64,000 nt of DNA, taken from assembly GCA_963744105.1 (NCBI GenBank), contig CAVUSJ010000008.1:124001-188000 (forward strand), written 5' to 3'. Positions 1 to 7,181 of this stretch are shown here, piece by piece. Position 1 is the first letter of the stretch. Each line of letters opens with the position of its first letter. The notes under the pieces were generated by a model. That model did not search any database, was not told the DNA's origin, and saw nothing but the letters and a program-made list of their open reading frames with translations. Made by a program: the position numbers and the translations under genes. Origin of the DNA: DASUPK01 sp963744105 (GTDB lineage: Bacteria; Actinomycetota; Thermoleophilia; Solirubrobacterales; 70-9).

Positions 1-199
1 CGAGGGCTTTGCGATCGCCGATGTCGAGCCCGGCCGTCACGAGCCGCTCCGGCAGCCGCCCGACCGCTTCTGGCTCCACAACCGCGGCGCCGTTGCGGCG
101 ATGGCGTGGAACTACCAGCGCCTGCACGGCCGACCCTGGTACCGCAAGCACGTGCGGGGCCGACCGGCGCGCCGCTTGCGCGAGCAGGCCGCGGCCTAG
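1..199 (+). CDS. C-terminal fragment of an unidentified protein (5' end outside the window)
   Basis: An open frame runs in from the left edge (codons start at base 2) and stops at TAG 197-199, giving about 65 residues rich in Arg, Pro and Trp and ending GRPARRLREQAAA. It lies outside any convincing opposite-strand gene and its stop interlocks with the stop of the convergent sirtuin gene (shared CTAG), which supports it being a real 3' end. A weak resemblance to the C-terminus of carbon-nitrogen hydrolases is possible, but I do not recognise it. No start or function can be given. Confidence 0.5.
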   Translation, partial: EGFAIADVEPGRHEPLRQPPDRFWLHNRGAVAAMAWNYQRLHGRPWYRKHVRGRPARRLREQAAA

Positions 200-996
200 A
201 GCGCGGCCAGAACCGCTTCCAGGTCGGCGACCACGTCGCCGTCCATGCGGACCGCCGCGTCGCCATCGAACGGCGTCGGGCCCTTGGTGATCACGGCGAT
301 GCTGCCGCCTCGCCCCATCGTCACGGTCGGCAGGCCGGCGACGGGATAGACCTCGAGCGAGGACCCGATGCAGAGCATCAGGTCTGCCCGCGCCGCGAGC
401 GCCTCGGCTTCGGCAATCGCCGCGGCGGGGAGCAGCTCGCCGAAGAGGACGACGTCGGGCTTCACGTGCCCGTTGCCGCAGACCGAGCAGATCGCGACTC
501 CGCGGTCATCGAAGAGCTCGTCGACCTGGGCGAGCGTGAACTCGGCGCCGCAGTCCTGACAGGTGCCCGACTTGATCGAGCCGTGGACCTCGATGATCCG
601 CTCCGACCCCGCCTTGTGGTGGAGCATGTCGATGTTCTGGGTGATCACCGCCTCGAGCAGCTCCCTGCGCTCGAGCTCCGCCAGGGCGCGGTGGGCGTCG
701 TTGGGCTCTACGTCGTCGAGGCTGTGCAACCTCGGCCGGTAGAAGCTCCAGAATCGCTCGGGGTCGCGCCGGAACGCGTCGATGTGCGCGACCTCCATCG
801 GATTGACGTTCTCCCAGAGGCCCTCGCCCGGCGAGCGGAAGTCGGGGATCCCGGACGGCACCGAGATCCCCGCACCGGTCAGCGCGACCGTGCAGCGCGA
901 CTCGCGGATCAGCTCCGCCAGCCGCTGCGCCTGTTCAGGCGGCCCCGGACGCGAAGCGGAGGAGCCGCCTTGTTCGTGGGCTACTTGCCCTGCCAC
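196..996 (-). CDS. NAD-dependent protein deacylase, sirtuin (Sir2/CobB family)
   Basis: The 266-residue product has the complete sirtuin signature: GAGIS (41-45) and PDFR (51-54) of the NAD-binding Rossmann fold, TQNID (119-123), the catalytic His in VHGS (138), four zinc cysteines in two CxxC pairs (146/149 and 170/173), and CIGSSLEVYP near the C-terminus. Sirtuins remove acyl groups from lysines using NAD and in bacteria typically reactivate acyl-CoA synthetases. The start is GTG 996; the only other Met before the NAD motif region is too far in. It overlaps the end of the upstream beta-oxidation gene by 16 bp, so the two are probably one transcript and translationally coupled, linking deacylation with acyl-CoA metabolism (inference). 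Class and acyl preference cannot be read from sequence. Confidence 0.93.
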   Translation of the reverse strand: MAGQVAHEQGGSSASRPGPPEQAQRLAELIRESRCTVALTGAGISVPSGIPDFRSPGEGLWENVNPMEVAHIDAFRRDPERFWSFYRPRLHSLDDVEPNDAHRALAELERRELLEAVITQNIDMLHHKAGSERIIEVHGSIKSGTCQDCGAEFTLAQVDELFDDRGVAICSVCGNGHVKPDVVLFGELLPAAAIAEAEALAARADLMLCIGSSLEVYPVAGLPTVTMGRGGSIAVITKGPTPFDGDAAVRMDGDVVADLEAVLAAL

Positions 997-2972
997 TTCG
1001 CGCTGCGCTTCTGCAGGAAGGCGGAGATGCCCTCCTTGCCGTCCTCGGAGAGGAAGGCGGTCGCGAAGCCCTGCTTCTCGGCCTCGATTCCGTCGTCCAG
1101 GTCGGCCCTGTTGGCGACCTGCTTGATCTGCTCGACCGCGAGCGGCGCCTGTCCGGCGAGCTTCTTCGCCCAGGCCACCGCGGTGTCGAACAGCTCCTGA
1201 TCGGGGACGAGCGCGTCCGCGAGACCCCAGTCGGAGGCCTCCTGCGCGAGCACGGCGTCGCCGGTGAGGTTCATCTCGAGGGCCTTCGACGGACCGACCA
1301 GGCGCGGCAGGCGCTGCGTGCCGCCGAAGCCGGGGATGATCCCCAGGTTGATCTCGGGCTGGCCGAAGACCGCCGAGTCCGCCGCAATCCGGAAGTCGCA
1401 GGCCATCGCCAGCTCGCAGCCTCCGCCGAAGGCGATCGCGTTGACCGCGGCCACCGTCGAGACGCGGTTCTGGCCGAGCTCGCGGAGCAGCGCGTGCCCC
1501 GTATTGATCAGCTCGGCACCTCCGGCTTCATCCATGCTGGTGAACGCCTTGATGTCGGCGCCCGCGGAGAAGACCACCGGCAGGGAGCTGTAGACGACCA
1601 TCGCCTTCACCTCGTCGTCGGCCTTCACCTCCTCCCAGACCTTTCCGAGGTCCTGGATCACCTGAGGCGAGATCGCATTCATCGGCGGGTTGGCGAGCCA
1701 GGCGATCGCAACCTCCCCACGCTTCTCGAGCTTGACCGTGCCCTCGGCGTCGGTCTGCGGGTAGGAGTAGAAGCCCTGGCCGCTCTTCAGGCCGTGGCGG
1801 CCCTGGGCGACGAGCCGCTTCAGCGTGCGCGGCGGCGCGAAGCGCTCGCCGTGGCTCTCCTCGTACTTCTCGAGCTTCTCGAGGATCGTGTCCAGCCCCT
1901 CGAGATCGGCCTTCCAGAAAGGCGGGAAGAGCCCGCGGCGCGGGTCGAGCCCGGCGCCGGCCATCATCCCGAGGTCGATCTCGCGGACCGTGCAGATGCC
2001 CTCCTCGAGCACCTTGCAGGCCTCGACGAACGACTTCAGCATGATCAGGTCGGCGAGCTCCTCGACGTTGGGATCGGCGTCGCCCTCGATGTTGGGCTCG
2101 CCGTCCTTGTAGAAGCCCTCGCCGCCGGACTTGGCGCCGAGCTTGCCGTCGGCGACGAGCTTCTGCATGCCCTTGTGGACGTAGAAGCTGTCGCCGTAGG
2201 ACTCCTGCAGGTACTCGGCGACATGCAGCACGGTGTCGAGGCCGAGCATGTCGATCAGGAAGAACGGCCCCATCGGTGTGACGTTGGCCGCCGCGATCCC
2301 CTCGTCGATCTTCTTGATCGAGAGGCCCTTCTCCTCCTGCTCGCGCCAGACCTCGCCGACGCCGGAGTTGAGGATGCGGTTGACGACGAAGCCCGGGACC
2401 TCCTTGCAGGTGATCGGCTGCTTGCGGATCGCCTGGGCGAAGTTGAAGGCCGTGGTCAGCGTGTCGCGCGAGGTGTCCTCGCCGGAGATGATCTCGACCA
2501 GCGGCATCACCGAGGCCGGGAAGAAGAAGTGGAAGCCGACCACCTTGCCGGGCCGGAGGGTCTCGCGGCCCATCTCGGTGATGGAGAGCGAGGAGGTGTT
2601 CGAGGCGAGGATGGCGTGGCCCGGCGTGGCCTCGTCGAGCTCGCGGTAGACCGACTTCTTGATCTCCATCCGCTCGGGGACGGCCTCGATCACGAAGTCG
2701 ACGTCGCCGAACCCGTCATAGGTCGTGGTGCCGGTGATCAGGCCCATGACCTCGTCGAGCCGGGCGTCGGCCGCCTCCTGAGTCAGCTTCTCCTTGGAGA
2801 CCAGCTTGTCGAGCTGTGACTTGGTGACCTCGCGCGACTTCTCGAGCGCGTGATCGACGAACTTCTGCTCGACGTCCTTGACGACGACAGGGATGTCGGC
2901 ATTGGCGATTACCTGGGCGATCTCGCCGCCCATCGTGCCGCCGCCCAGCACGGCGGCCTTTGAGACGAACAT
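981..2972 (-). CDS. Fused 3-hydroxyacyl-CoA dehydrogenase / enoyl-CoA hydratase
   Basis: A 663-residue bifunctional beta-oxidation enzyme. The N-terminal half is 3-hydroxyacyl-CoA dehydrogenase: NAD loop GGGTMG (10-15), SNTSS, and the catalytic His in GFHFFFP (148) with Glu in LVEI. The C-terminal third is enoyl-CoA hydratase with FSAGADIKAF, both catalytic Glu positions (CELAMACD, about 520; QPEI, about 540) and GFGGTQRLPR. This order is opposite to FadB/FadJ (hydratase first) and matches the archaeal/actinobacterial crotonyl-CoA hydratase/3-hydroxybutyryl-CoA dehydrogenase type. The open frame extends 29 codons upstream, but ATG 2972 is chosen because AGGAGGA lies 10-11 nt before it and the NAD fold begins right after. 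A palindromic operator covers its probable transcription start. The sirtuin gene overlaps its 3' end. Confidence 0.93.
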   Translation of the reverse strand: MFVSKAAVLGGGTMGGEIAQVIANADIPVVVKDVEQKFVDHALEKSREVTKSQLDKLVSKEKLTQEAADARLDEVMGLITGTTTYDGFGDVDFVIEAVPERMEIKKSVYRELDEATPGHAILASNTSSLSITEMGRETLRPGKVVGFHFFFPASVMPLVEIISGEDTSRDTLTTAFNFAQAIRKQPITCKEVPGFVVNRILNSGVGEVWREQEEKGLSIKKIDEGIAAANVTPMGPFFLIDMLGLDTVLHVAEYLQESYGDSFYVHKGMQKLVADGKLGAKSGGEGFYKDGEPNIEGDADPNVEELADLIMLKSFVEACKVLEEGICTVREIDLGMMAGAGLDPRRGLFPPFWKADLEGLDTILEKLEKYEESHGERFAPPRTLKRLVAQGRHGLKSGQGFYSYPQTDAEGTVKLEKRGEVAIAWLANPPMNAISPQVIQDLGKVWEEVKADDEVKAMVVYSSLPVVFSAGADIKAFTSMDEAGGAELINTGHALLRELGQNRVSTVAAVNAIAFGGGCELAMACDFRIAADSAVFGQPEINLGIIPGFGGTQRLPRLVGPSKALEMNLTGDAVLAQEASDWGLADALVPDQELFDTAVAWAKKLAGQAPLAVEQIKQVANRADLDDGIEAEKQGFATAFLSEDGKEGISAFLQKRSAKWQGK

Positions 2973-2992
2973 GTGAGAGGAGTCCTCCTGGT

Positions 2993-3006
2993 TGATTGGC
3001 CAGTCA
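2993..3006. promoter_or_regulatory. Palindromic operator, fatty-acid-type, copy 1
   Basis: TGATTGGCCAGTCA: two 6-bp half-sites (TGATTG/CAGTCA, one mismatch) around GC. It lies between the divergent GNAT and beta-oxidation genes, 5 bp downstream of the minus-strand -10 box, so a bound repressor would block transcription of the oxidation gene. Almost the same 14-mer lies before the acyl-CoA dehydrogenase at 6269-6282. Confidence 0.6.
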
Positions 3007-3010
3007 GTGA

Positions 3011-3016
3011 AGGCTA
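3011..3016 (-). promoter_or_regulatory. -10 box for the dehydrogenase/hydratase gene
   Basis: Read on the minus strand this is TAGCCT. A transcript starting about 7 nt later would begin next to the palindromic operator and carry a leader of about 30 nt including AGGAGGA. It sits 1 bp from the opposing -10 box of the GNAT gene. Confidence 0.45.
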
Positions 3017-3017
3017 T

Positions 3018-3023
3018 TAGTCT
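3018..3023 (+). promoter_or_regulatory. -10 box for a leaderless GNAT transcript
   Basis: TAGTCT followed by 7 nt and then ATG 3031, so transcription would start at or next to the start codon. There is no Shine-Dalgarno sequence. This spacing decides the start of the GNAT gene. Confidence 0.55.
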
Positions 3024-3030
3024 CGGTCCG

Positions 3031-3501
3031 ATGCCGCCCCGCCAGATCCGCCGCGCCACCCCCGGCGACGCAGACAGCGTCGCCCGGCTCCTCCACGAAT
3101 TCCAGGCGGAGTTCGACGAGCCCTCGCCGGGCGTCGAGGCGCTGTCCGACCGCTACGCCGACCTGATCCGGAACCGGGACATGACGGTCCTGCTCGCCGG
3201 CGACGGCCCTGACGGCTTCGCCCAGCTGCGCTACCGGCCGTGGGTCTACTCGGCGGGGCCGAATGCGCACTCCTATCTGGAGGAGCTCTACGTCGTCCTG
3301 TCGCTGCGCGGCCAGGGAATCGGGCGCGCCCTCCTCGAGACGGCGATGGAGACTGCCCGCAGCGAGGGCGCGACGCACATGGAGCTCGGAACGAGCGAGA
3401 ACGACACCGCCGCACGGGGGCTCTATGAGAGCGCCGGCTTCACGAACCGCGAGGGCAACCCGGACGGGCCGGTGATGCTCTTCTATGAGCGCGAGCTATG
3501 A
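3031..3501 (+). CDS. GNAT-family N-acetyltransferase
   Basis: A 156-residue single-domain protein of the GNAT superfamily, which transfers an acetyl group from acetyl-CoA to an amine. It shows the usual N-terminal IRRATPGDADSVARLL segment, a central beta-strand YLEELYVV, the acetyl-CoA loop LRGQGIGRALL (motif A) and motif B residues ENDTAARGLYESAGF. An upstream TTG at 2992 would add 13 residues, but it lies inside the operator; ATG 3031 is preferred because a TAGTCT -10 box ends 7 nt before it. The gene diverges from the beta-oxidation gene and converges on padR across a 28-bp palindrome. The substrate is unknown. Confidence 0.88.
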   Translation: MPPRQIRRATPGDADSVARLLHEFQAEFDEPSPGVEALSDRYADLIRNRDMTVLLAGDGPDGFAQLRYRPWVYSAGPNAHSYLEELYVVLSLRGQGIGRALLETAMETARSEGATHMELGTSENDTAARGLYESAGFTNREGNPDGPVMLFYEREL

Positions 3502-3505
3502 CGGT

Positions 3506-3533
3506 CAGGGGTCAGGCTTAAGCCTGACCCCTG
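3506..3533. terminator. 28-bp perfect palindrome between convergent genes (terminator or REP-like unit)
   Basis: Two 14-bp arms with no loop: the left arm is CAGGGGTCAGGCTT and the right arm is its exact complement, centred on TTAA. It lies in the 44-bp gap between the stop codons of the GNAT and PadR genes, as expected for a bidirectional terminator, but no T-run follows on either strand. The GGGGTCAGGCTT core resembles dispersed REP-like elements of other bacteria (recollection, not checked). Confidence 0.55.
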
Positions 3534-3545
3534 GGTCTCATTGGC

Positions 3546-4004
3546 TCAATCGCCGTAGATCTCGGCTTTGACCAGGGACACCGACCGGATGACGGTGTCG
3601 AGGAAAGGCTCAACCTCAACTCGAAGTCGCTTGTGCTCACGCCTGCCGGCGGGCGTGATCGAGTAGTAGCGGCGGGTGCGCCGGTCGGGCAGCTCCCAGC
3701 GACCCTCGATCAGACCCTGAGCCTCCATTTCCCGCAGCAAGGGGTACATGGTGTTCGGGTTCACCGAGATCGTTCCGTCGGTGATCTGCTCGATGGACTC
3801 GATCAGGCGGTTGCCATAGGTCGGCTCCCGGGTCACCAGGTGCAGGACCAGCAGAGGGAAGACGTCGCGGCGCCGGATGTCCCCGCCGAGCGCGTCCGAA
3901 GGCCGGCCGGGCCCGCGCGCCTTCCGCTCCTCCACTCCCTCGGCGCCGGCCCGCGCCGCCTGCGCCACCGCCTCGGAGATCGGTCTCGCCGCATCTTCCG
4001 CCAT
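3546..4004 (-). CDS. PadR-family transcriptional regulator
   Basis: The 152-residue product has a 45-residue Ala/Arg-rich N-terminal extension and then a PadR winged helix: FPLLVLHLVTREPTYGNRLIESIEQ, the recognition region TISVNPNTMYPLLREMEAQGLIEGRW, the wing DRRTRRYYSITPAGRRE, and a short C-terminal dimerisation helix. PadR proteins usually repress a neighbouring efflux pump or phenolic-acid gene. The nearest sequence upstream of its promoter is a decayed MFS-like fragment at 4080-4242, which may be its lost target (inference). Start ATG 4004 is supported by a TAGACT box 8 nt before it. Confidence 0.88.
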   Translation of the reverse strand: MAEDAARPISEAVAQAARAGAEGVEERKARGPGRPSDALGGDIRRRDVFPLLVLHLVTREPTYGNRLIESIEQITDGTISVNPNTMYPLLREMEAQGLIEGRWELPDRRTRRYYSITPAGRREHKRLRVEVEPFLDTVIRSVSLVKAEIYGD

Positions 4005-4012
4005 TGCGGCTG

Positions 4013-4018
4013 AGTCTA
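4013..4018 (-). promoter_or_regulatory. -10 box for a leaderless padR transcript
   Basis: On the minus strand TAGACT ends 8 nt before ATG 4004. A partly symmetric stretch just upstream (ACGACTAAGTAGGTC on the minus strand) could be an autoregulatory operator, but this is weak. Confidence 0.4.
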
Positions 4019-4079
4019 CGGACCTACTTAGTCGTAACCACGTTCGCCCGATGGCGGCCAGCTACTCGATGTCCTGCTG

Positions 4080-4242
4080 AGTGCCGCCGGGCATGAACAG
4101 CTGGCAGATGAATGGACATCTCGCTGGATCGTCGTCGCCGAGATGGAGACGATCGTGAAGTCGATCATCACCATCGTGCCATGGCCGGAACGAGCGGCCA
4201 GAGGACCTTGTAGCGCTGGTAGCCCGAGGACGAGACCTCCAT
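4080..4242 (-). pseudogene. Decayed N-terminus of an MFS (DHA2-type) transporter
   Basis: On the minus strand ATG 4242 opens a frame reading MEVSSSGYQRYKVLWPL and stops after about 24 codons. In the next frame, from about 4174, it continues as MVMIDFTIVSISATTIQRDV. That resembles the first membrane helix and loop of DHA2 drug exporters (typically a hydrophobic D-x-TIVN-ALP-IQRDL pattern). A one-base frameshift joins the two parts, and similarity fades after about residue 50. No intact transporter follows. Position next to padR fits a former regulator-pump pair. The similarity is short. Confidence 0.35.
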
Positions 4243-4275
4243 CGCGCGCCGCACCCTAACGATCAGGCGAGACGC

Positions 4276-4878
4276 CTAGAAGAGCCCGCCGACCAGATCT
4301 ACCACCTGTTTACCCAGGAAGATCACGATCACGACTCCGGCGGCCCCGATCACGAAGCCGAGGACGCCGAGCAGCGGATCCTCGAGCAGGACGCCGAGGC
4401 TGACCAGCACCGCTCCGAGGGACGGGACCGTGTCGAGGCCGGTGAACGGCGGCGCGAAGAACGCGGTCACCGACAGAGCGAGCATGACCACGCCGTAGAC
4501 GATCCCGGCGAACCTGTAGCCGAGCAGGAAGCCGAGCCGTGCCTTCGAGTGGCGCTCGATCCACCGGATGCGCGGCAGAAACGTCTTCGTGAAGGTCTCG
4601 CGCGTCTGCTCGCCGATCTCCTTCTGCCGCCAGCGCTCCGGCAGCCAGACGTGCCGCCGGCCCGCGATCAGCTCCAGCGAGAGCAGCATCGCGATCACCT
4701 CGAAGACGTGGGTGACGCCGCCGGTCGGGAGCGGGAGCGCCGGAACGGCCAGCAACAGCACGAACAGGACCGCGAAGCTCTTCTCCTCGAAGAGGTCGAT
4801 CAGGCTGCCGATGGTCTTCGGCTCACGGCTCCGAAGCCATCGCTCGAGCTGGTCGCTGAGCCTTTCCCCTTCGGCCAT
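4276..4878 (-). CDS. ExoD-like integral membrane protein
   Basis: A 200-residue protein with a short N-terminal amphipathic region (SDQLERWLRS) and four to five hydrophobic segments, including FAVLFVLLLAVPALPLPTGGVTHVFEVIAMLLSLELIAGR, which is typical of the ExoD family (affects exopolysaccharide production in rhizobia; biochemical role unclear). The C-terminus LVSLGVLLEDPLLGVLGFVIG is also typical. The open frame extends 58 codons further upstream through a strong hairpin; ATG 4878 is preferred because conservation starts there and the upstream part is Arg/Pro-rich shadow sequence. It follows the acyl-CoA dehydrogenase on the same strand but is separated by a terminator-like hairpin. Confidence 0.82.
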   Translation of the reverse strand: MAEGERLSDQLERWLRSREPKTIGSLIDLFEEKSFAVLFVLLLAVPALPLPTGGVTHVFEVIAMLLSLELIAGRRHVWLPERWRQKEIGEQTRETFTKTFLPRIRWIERHSKARLGFLLGYRFAGIVYGVVMLALSVTAFFAPPFTGLDTVPSLGAVLVSLGVLLEDPLLGVLGFVIGAAGVVIVIFLGKQVVDLVGGLF

Positions 4879-4900
4879 CGGGTGATTCTGCCCTGAAACG

Positions 4901-4931
4901 ACGAGCGCCCCGCACTGGGCGGGGCGCTCGT
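4901..4931 (-). terminator. Strong hairpin after the acyl-CoA dehydrogenase gene
   Basis: Two perfect 13-bp arms (ACGAGCGCCCCGC and its complement) enclose a 5-nt loop. On the minus strand the stem is followed by CGTTTC, a weak T-run. It lies 30 bp beyond the stop of the dehydrogenase and 23 bp before the exoD-like start, so it probably ends the former transcript. Confidence 0.75.
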
Positions 4932-4960
4932 AGGAGTGGTGCTTGGAAGCCGGGTGCGAG

Positions 4961-6199
<1,239 letters not shown>

Positions 6200-6268
6200 G
6201 GATAGCTGCTCCTTCGGATGCGAGGGCGCGCACAAGCGCGGCCCGATTGAAGTCTTCTTTCGACTGAT

Positions 6269-6282
6269 TGACTGGTCAGTCA
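6269..6282. promoter_or_regulatory. Palindromic operator, fatty-acid-type, copy 2
   Basis: TGACTGGTCAGTCA has perfect 6-bp arms around GT and lies 70 bp before the acyl-CoA dehydrogenase GTG. A minus-strand TACGCT -10 box at 6301-6296 would place the transcription start just upstream of it, so binding would repress. It matches 12 of 14 bases of the site at 2993-3006. Confidence 0.65.
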
Positions 6283-6384
6283 GCCAGCCCTGAGAAGCGT
6301 ACCGGATCGTCCTGCCGCCATGTGCAGGTACGCACGGATTCGCGCTCCGTGGGCGGCACCGAGGCGGGGCGGCGGGCGTGCTTT

Positions 6385-6390
6385 TACCGT
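6385..6390 (+). promoter_or_regulatory. -10 box for the ABC exporter operon
   Basis: TACCGT ends 8 nt before ATG 6399, with no Shine-Dalgarno sequence between; the first gene of the operon is probably translated from a leaderless mRNA. Confidence 0.5.
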
Positions 6391-6398
6391 GACCCGGT

Positions 6399-7181
6399 AT
6401 GACAGGGACGGTGGAATCGGCGCCTGGAAACGCCTCGGAGGCGGCACGGGGAACATCCGCCCCGCCGGTCGTCGCGGGGCACGAGATCGTGCGCCGCTTC
6501 GGCGAGGGCCCAACCGCCGTCGAGGCCCTGCGCGGTGTGAGCGTCGAATTCGCCCGGGGGAGCTTCACGGCGATCATGGGGCCCTCCGGATCCGGCAAGT
6601 CGACCCTGCTGCACATCCTCGCCGGACTCGACCGCCCCACCAGCGGCTGGGTGGAGCTCGCAGGGACCCGCCTGGACGAGCTCTCCGATCACGACCTCAC
6701 GGTGCTCCGCCGCGAGGAGATCGGCTTCGTCTTCCAGACCTACAACCTCCTGCCGGTGCTGAGCGCCGAGGAGAACATCACGCTGCCGGTGCGCATCGGC
6801 GGAGAGAAGCCCGATCGCGCCTGGCTCGACGAGCTGCTCGAGGCAACGGGCATGAAGGACCGGCGAGAGCACCGTCCCTCCGAGCTGTCGGGCGGCGAGC
6901 AGCAGCGCGTGGCCGTTGCGCGCGCCCTGCTCAGCCGGCCGGAGGTCGTCTTCGCCGACGAGCCGACGGGAAACCTCGACACGCAGGCGGGTCGCAGCGT
7001 GCTCCAGCTGCTCCGGAAGGCGGTGGACGACTACGGGCAGACGACCGTGATGGTCACCCATGACGCGTCGGCCGCGGCGACCGCCGATGAGGTGCTGTTC
7101 CTCGGCGACGGCGAGATCGTCGACCGCCACCGCAAGCCGAGCATCGACGACATCCTGGACCACCTGCGGAAGCTGGCTTGA
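6399..7181 (+). CDS. ABC exporter ATPase (MacB/LolD type)
   Basis: A 260-residue nucleotide-binding subunit. After a 27-residue Ala/Gly-rich leader it shows Walker A GPSGSGKS (61-68), the Q-loop VFQTYNLLPVL typical of the MacB/LolD subfamily, signature LSGGEQQRVAVARAL, Walker B VVFADEPTGNLD and the switch His in MVTHD. It should energise the FtsX-like permease encoded next, whose TTG start overlaps its stop by 4 bp. It is the first of four genes (ATPase, permease, ATPase, permease). Family members export lipoproteins, peptides or antibiotics, or act mechanically on the envelope; the substrate here is unknown. Confidence 0.92.
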   Translation: MTGTVESAPGNASEAARGTSAPPVVAGHEIVRRFGEGPTAVEALRGVSVEFARGSFTAIMGPSGSGKSTLLHILAGLDRPTSGWVELAGTRLDELSDHDLTVLRREEIGFVFQTYNLLPVLSAEENITLPVRIGGEKPDRAWLDELLEATGMKDRREHRPSELSGGEQQRVAVARALLSRPEVVFADEPTGNLDTQAGRSVLQLLRKAVDDYGQTTVMVTHDASAAATADEVLFLGDGEIVDRHRKPSIDDILDHLRKLA

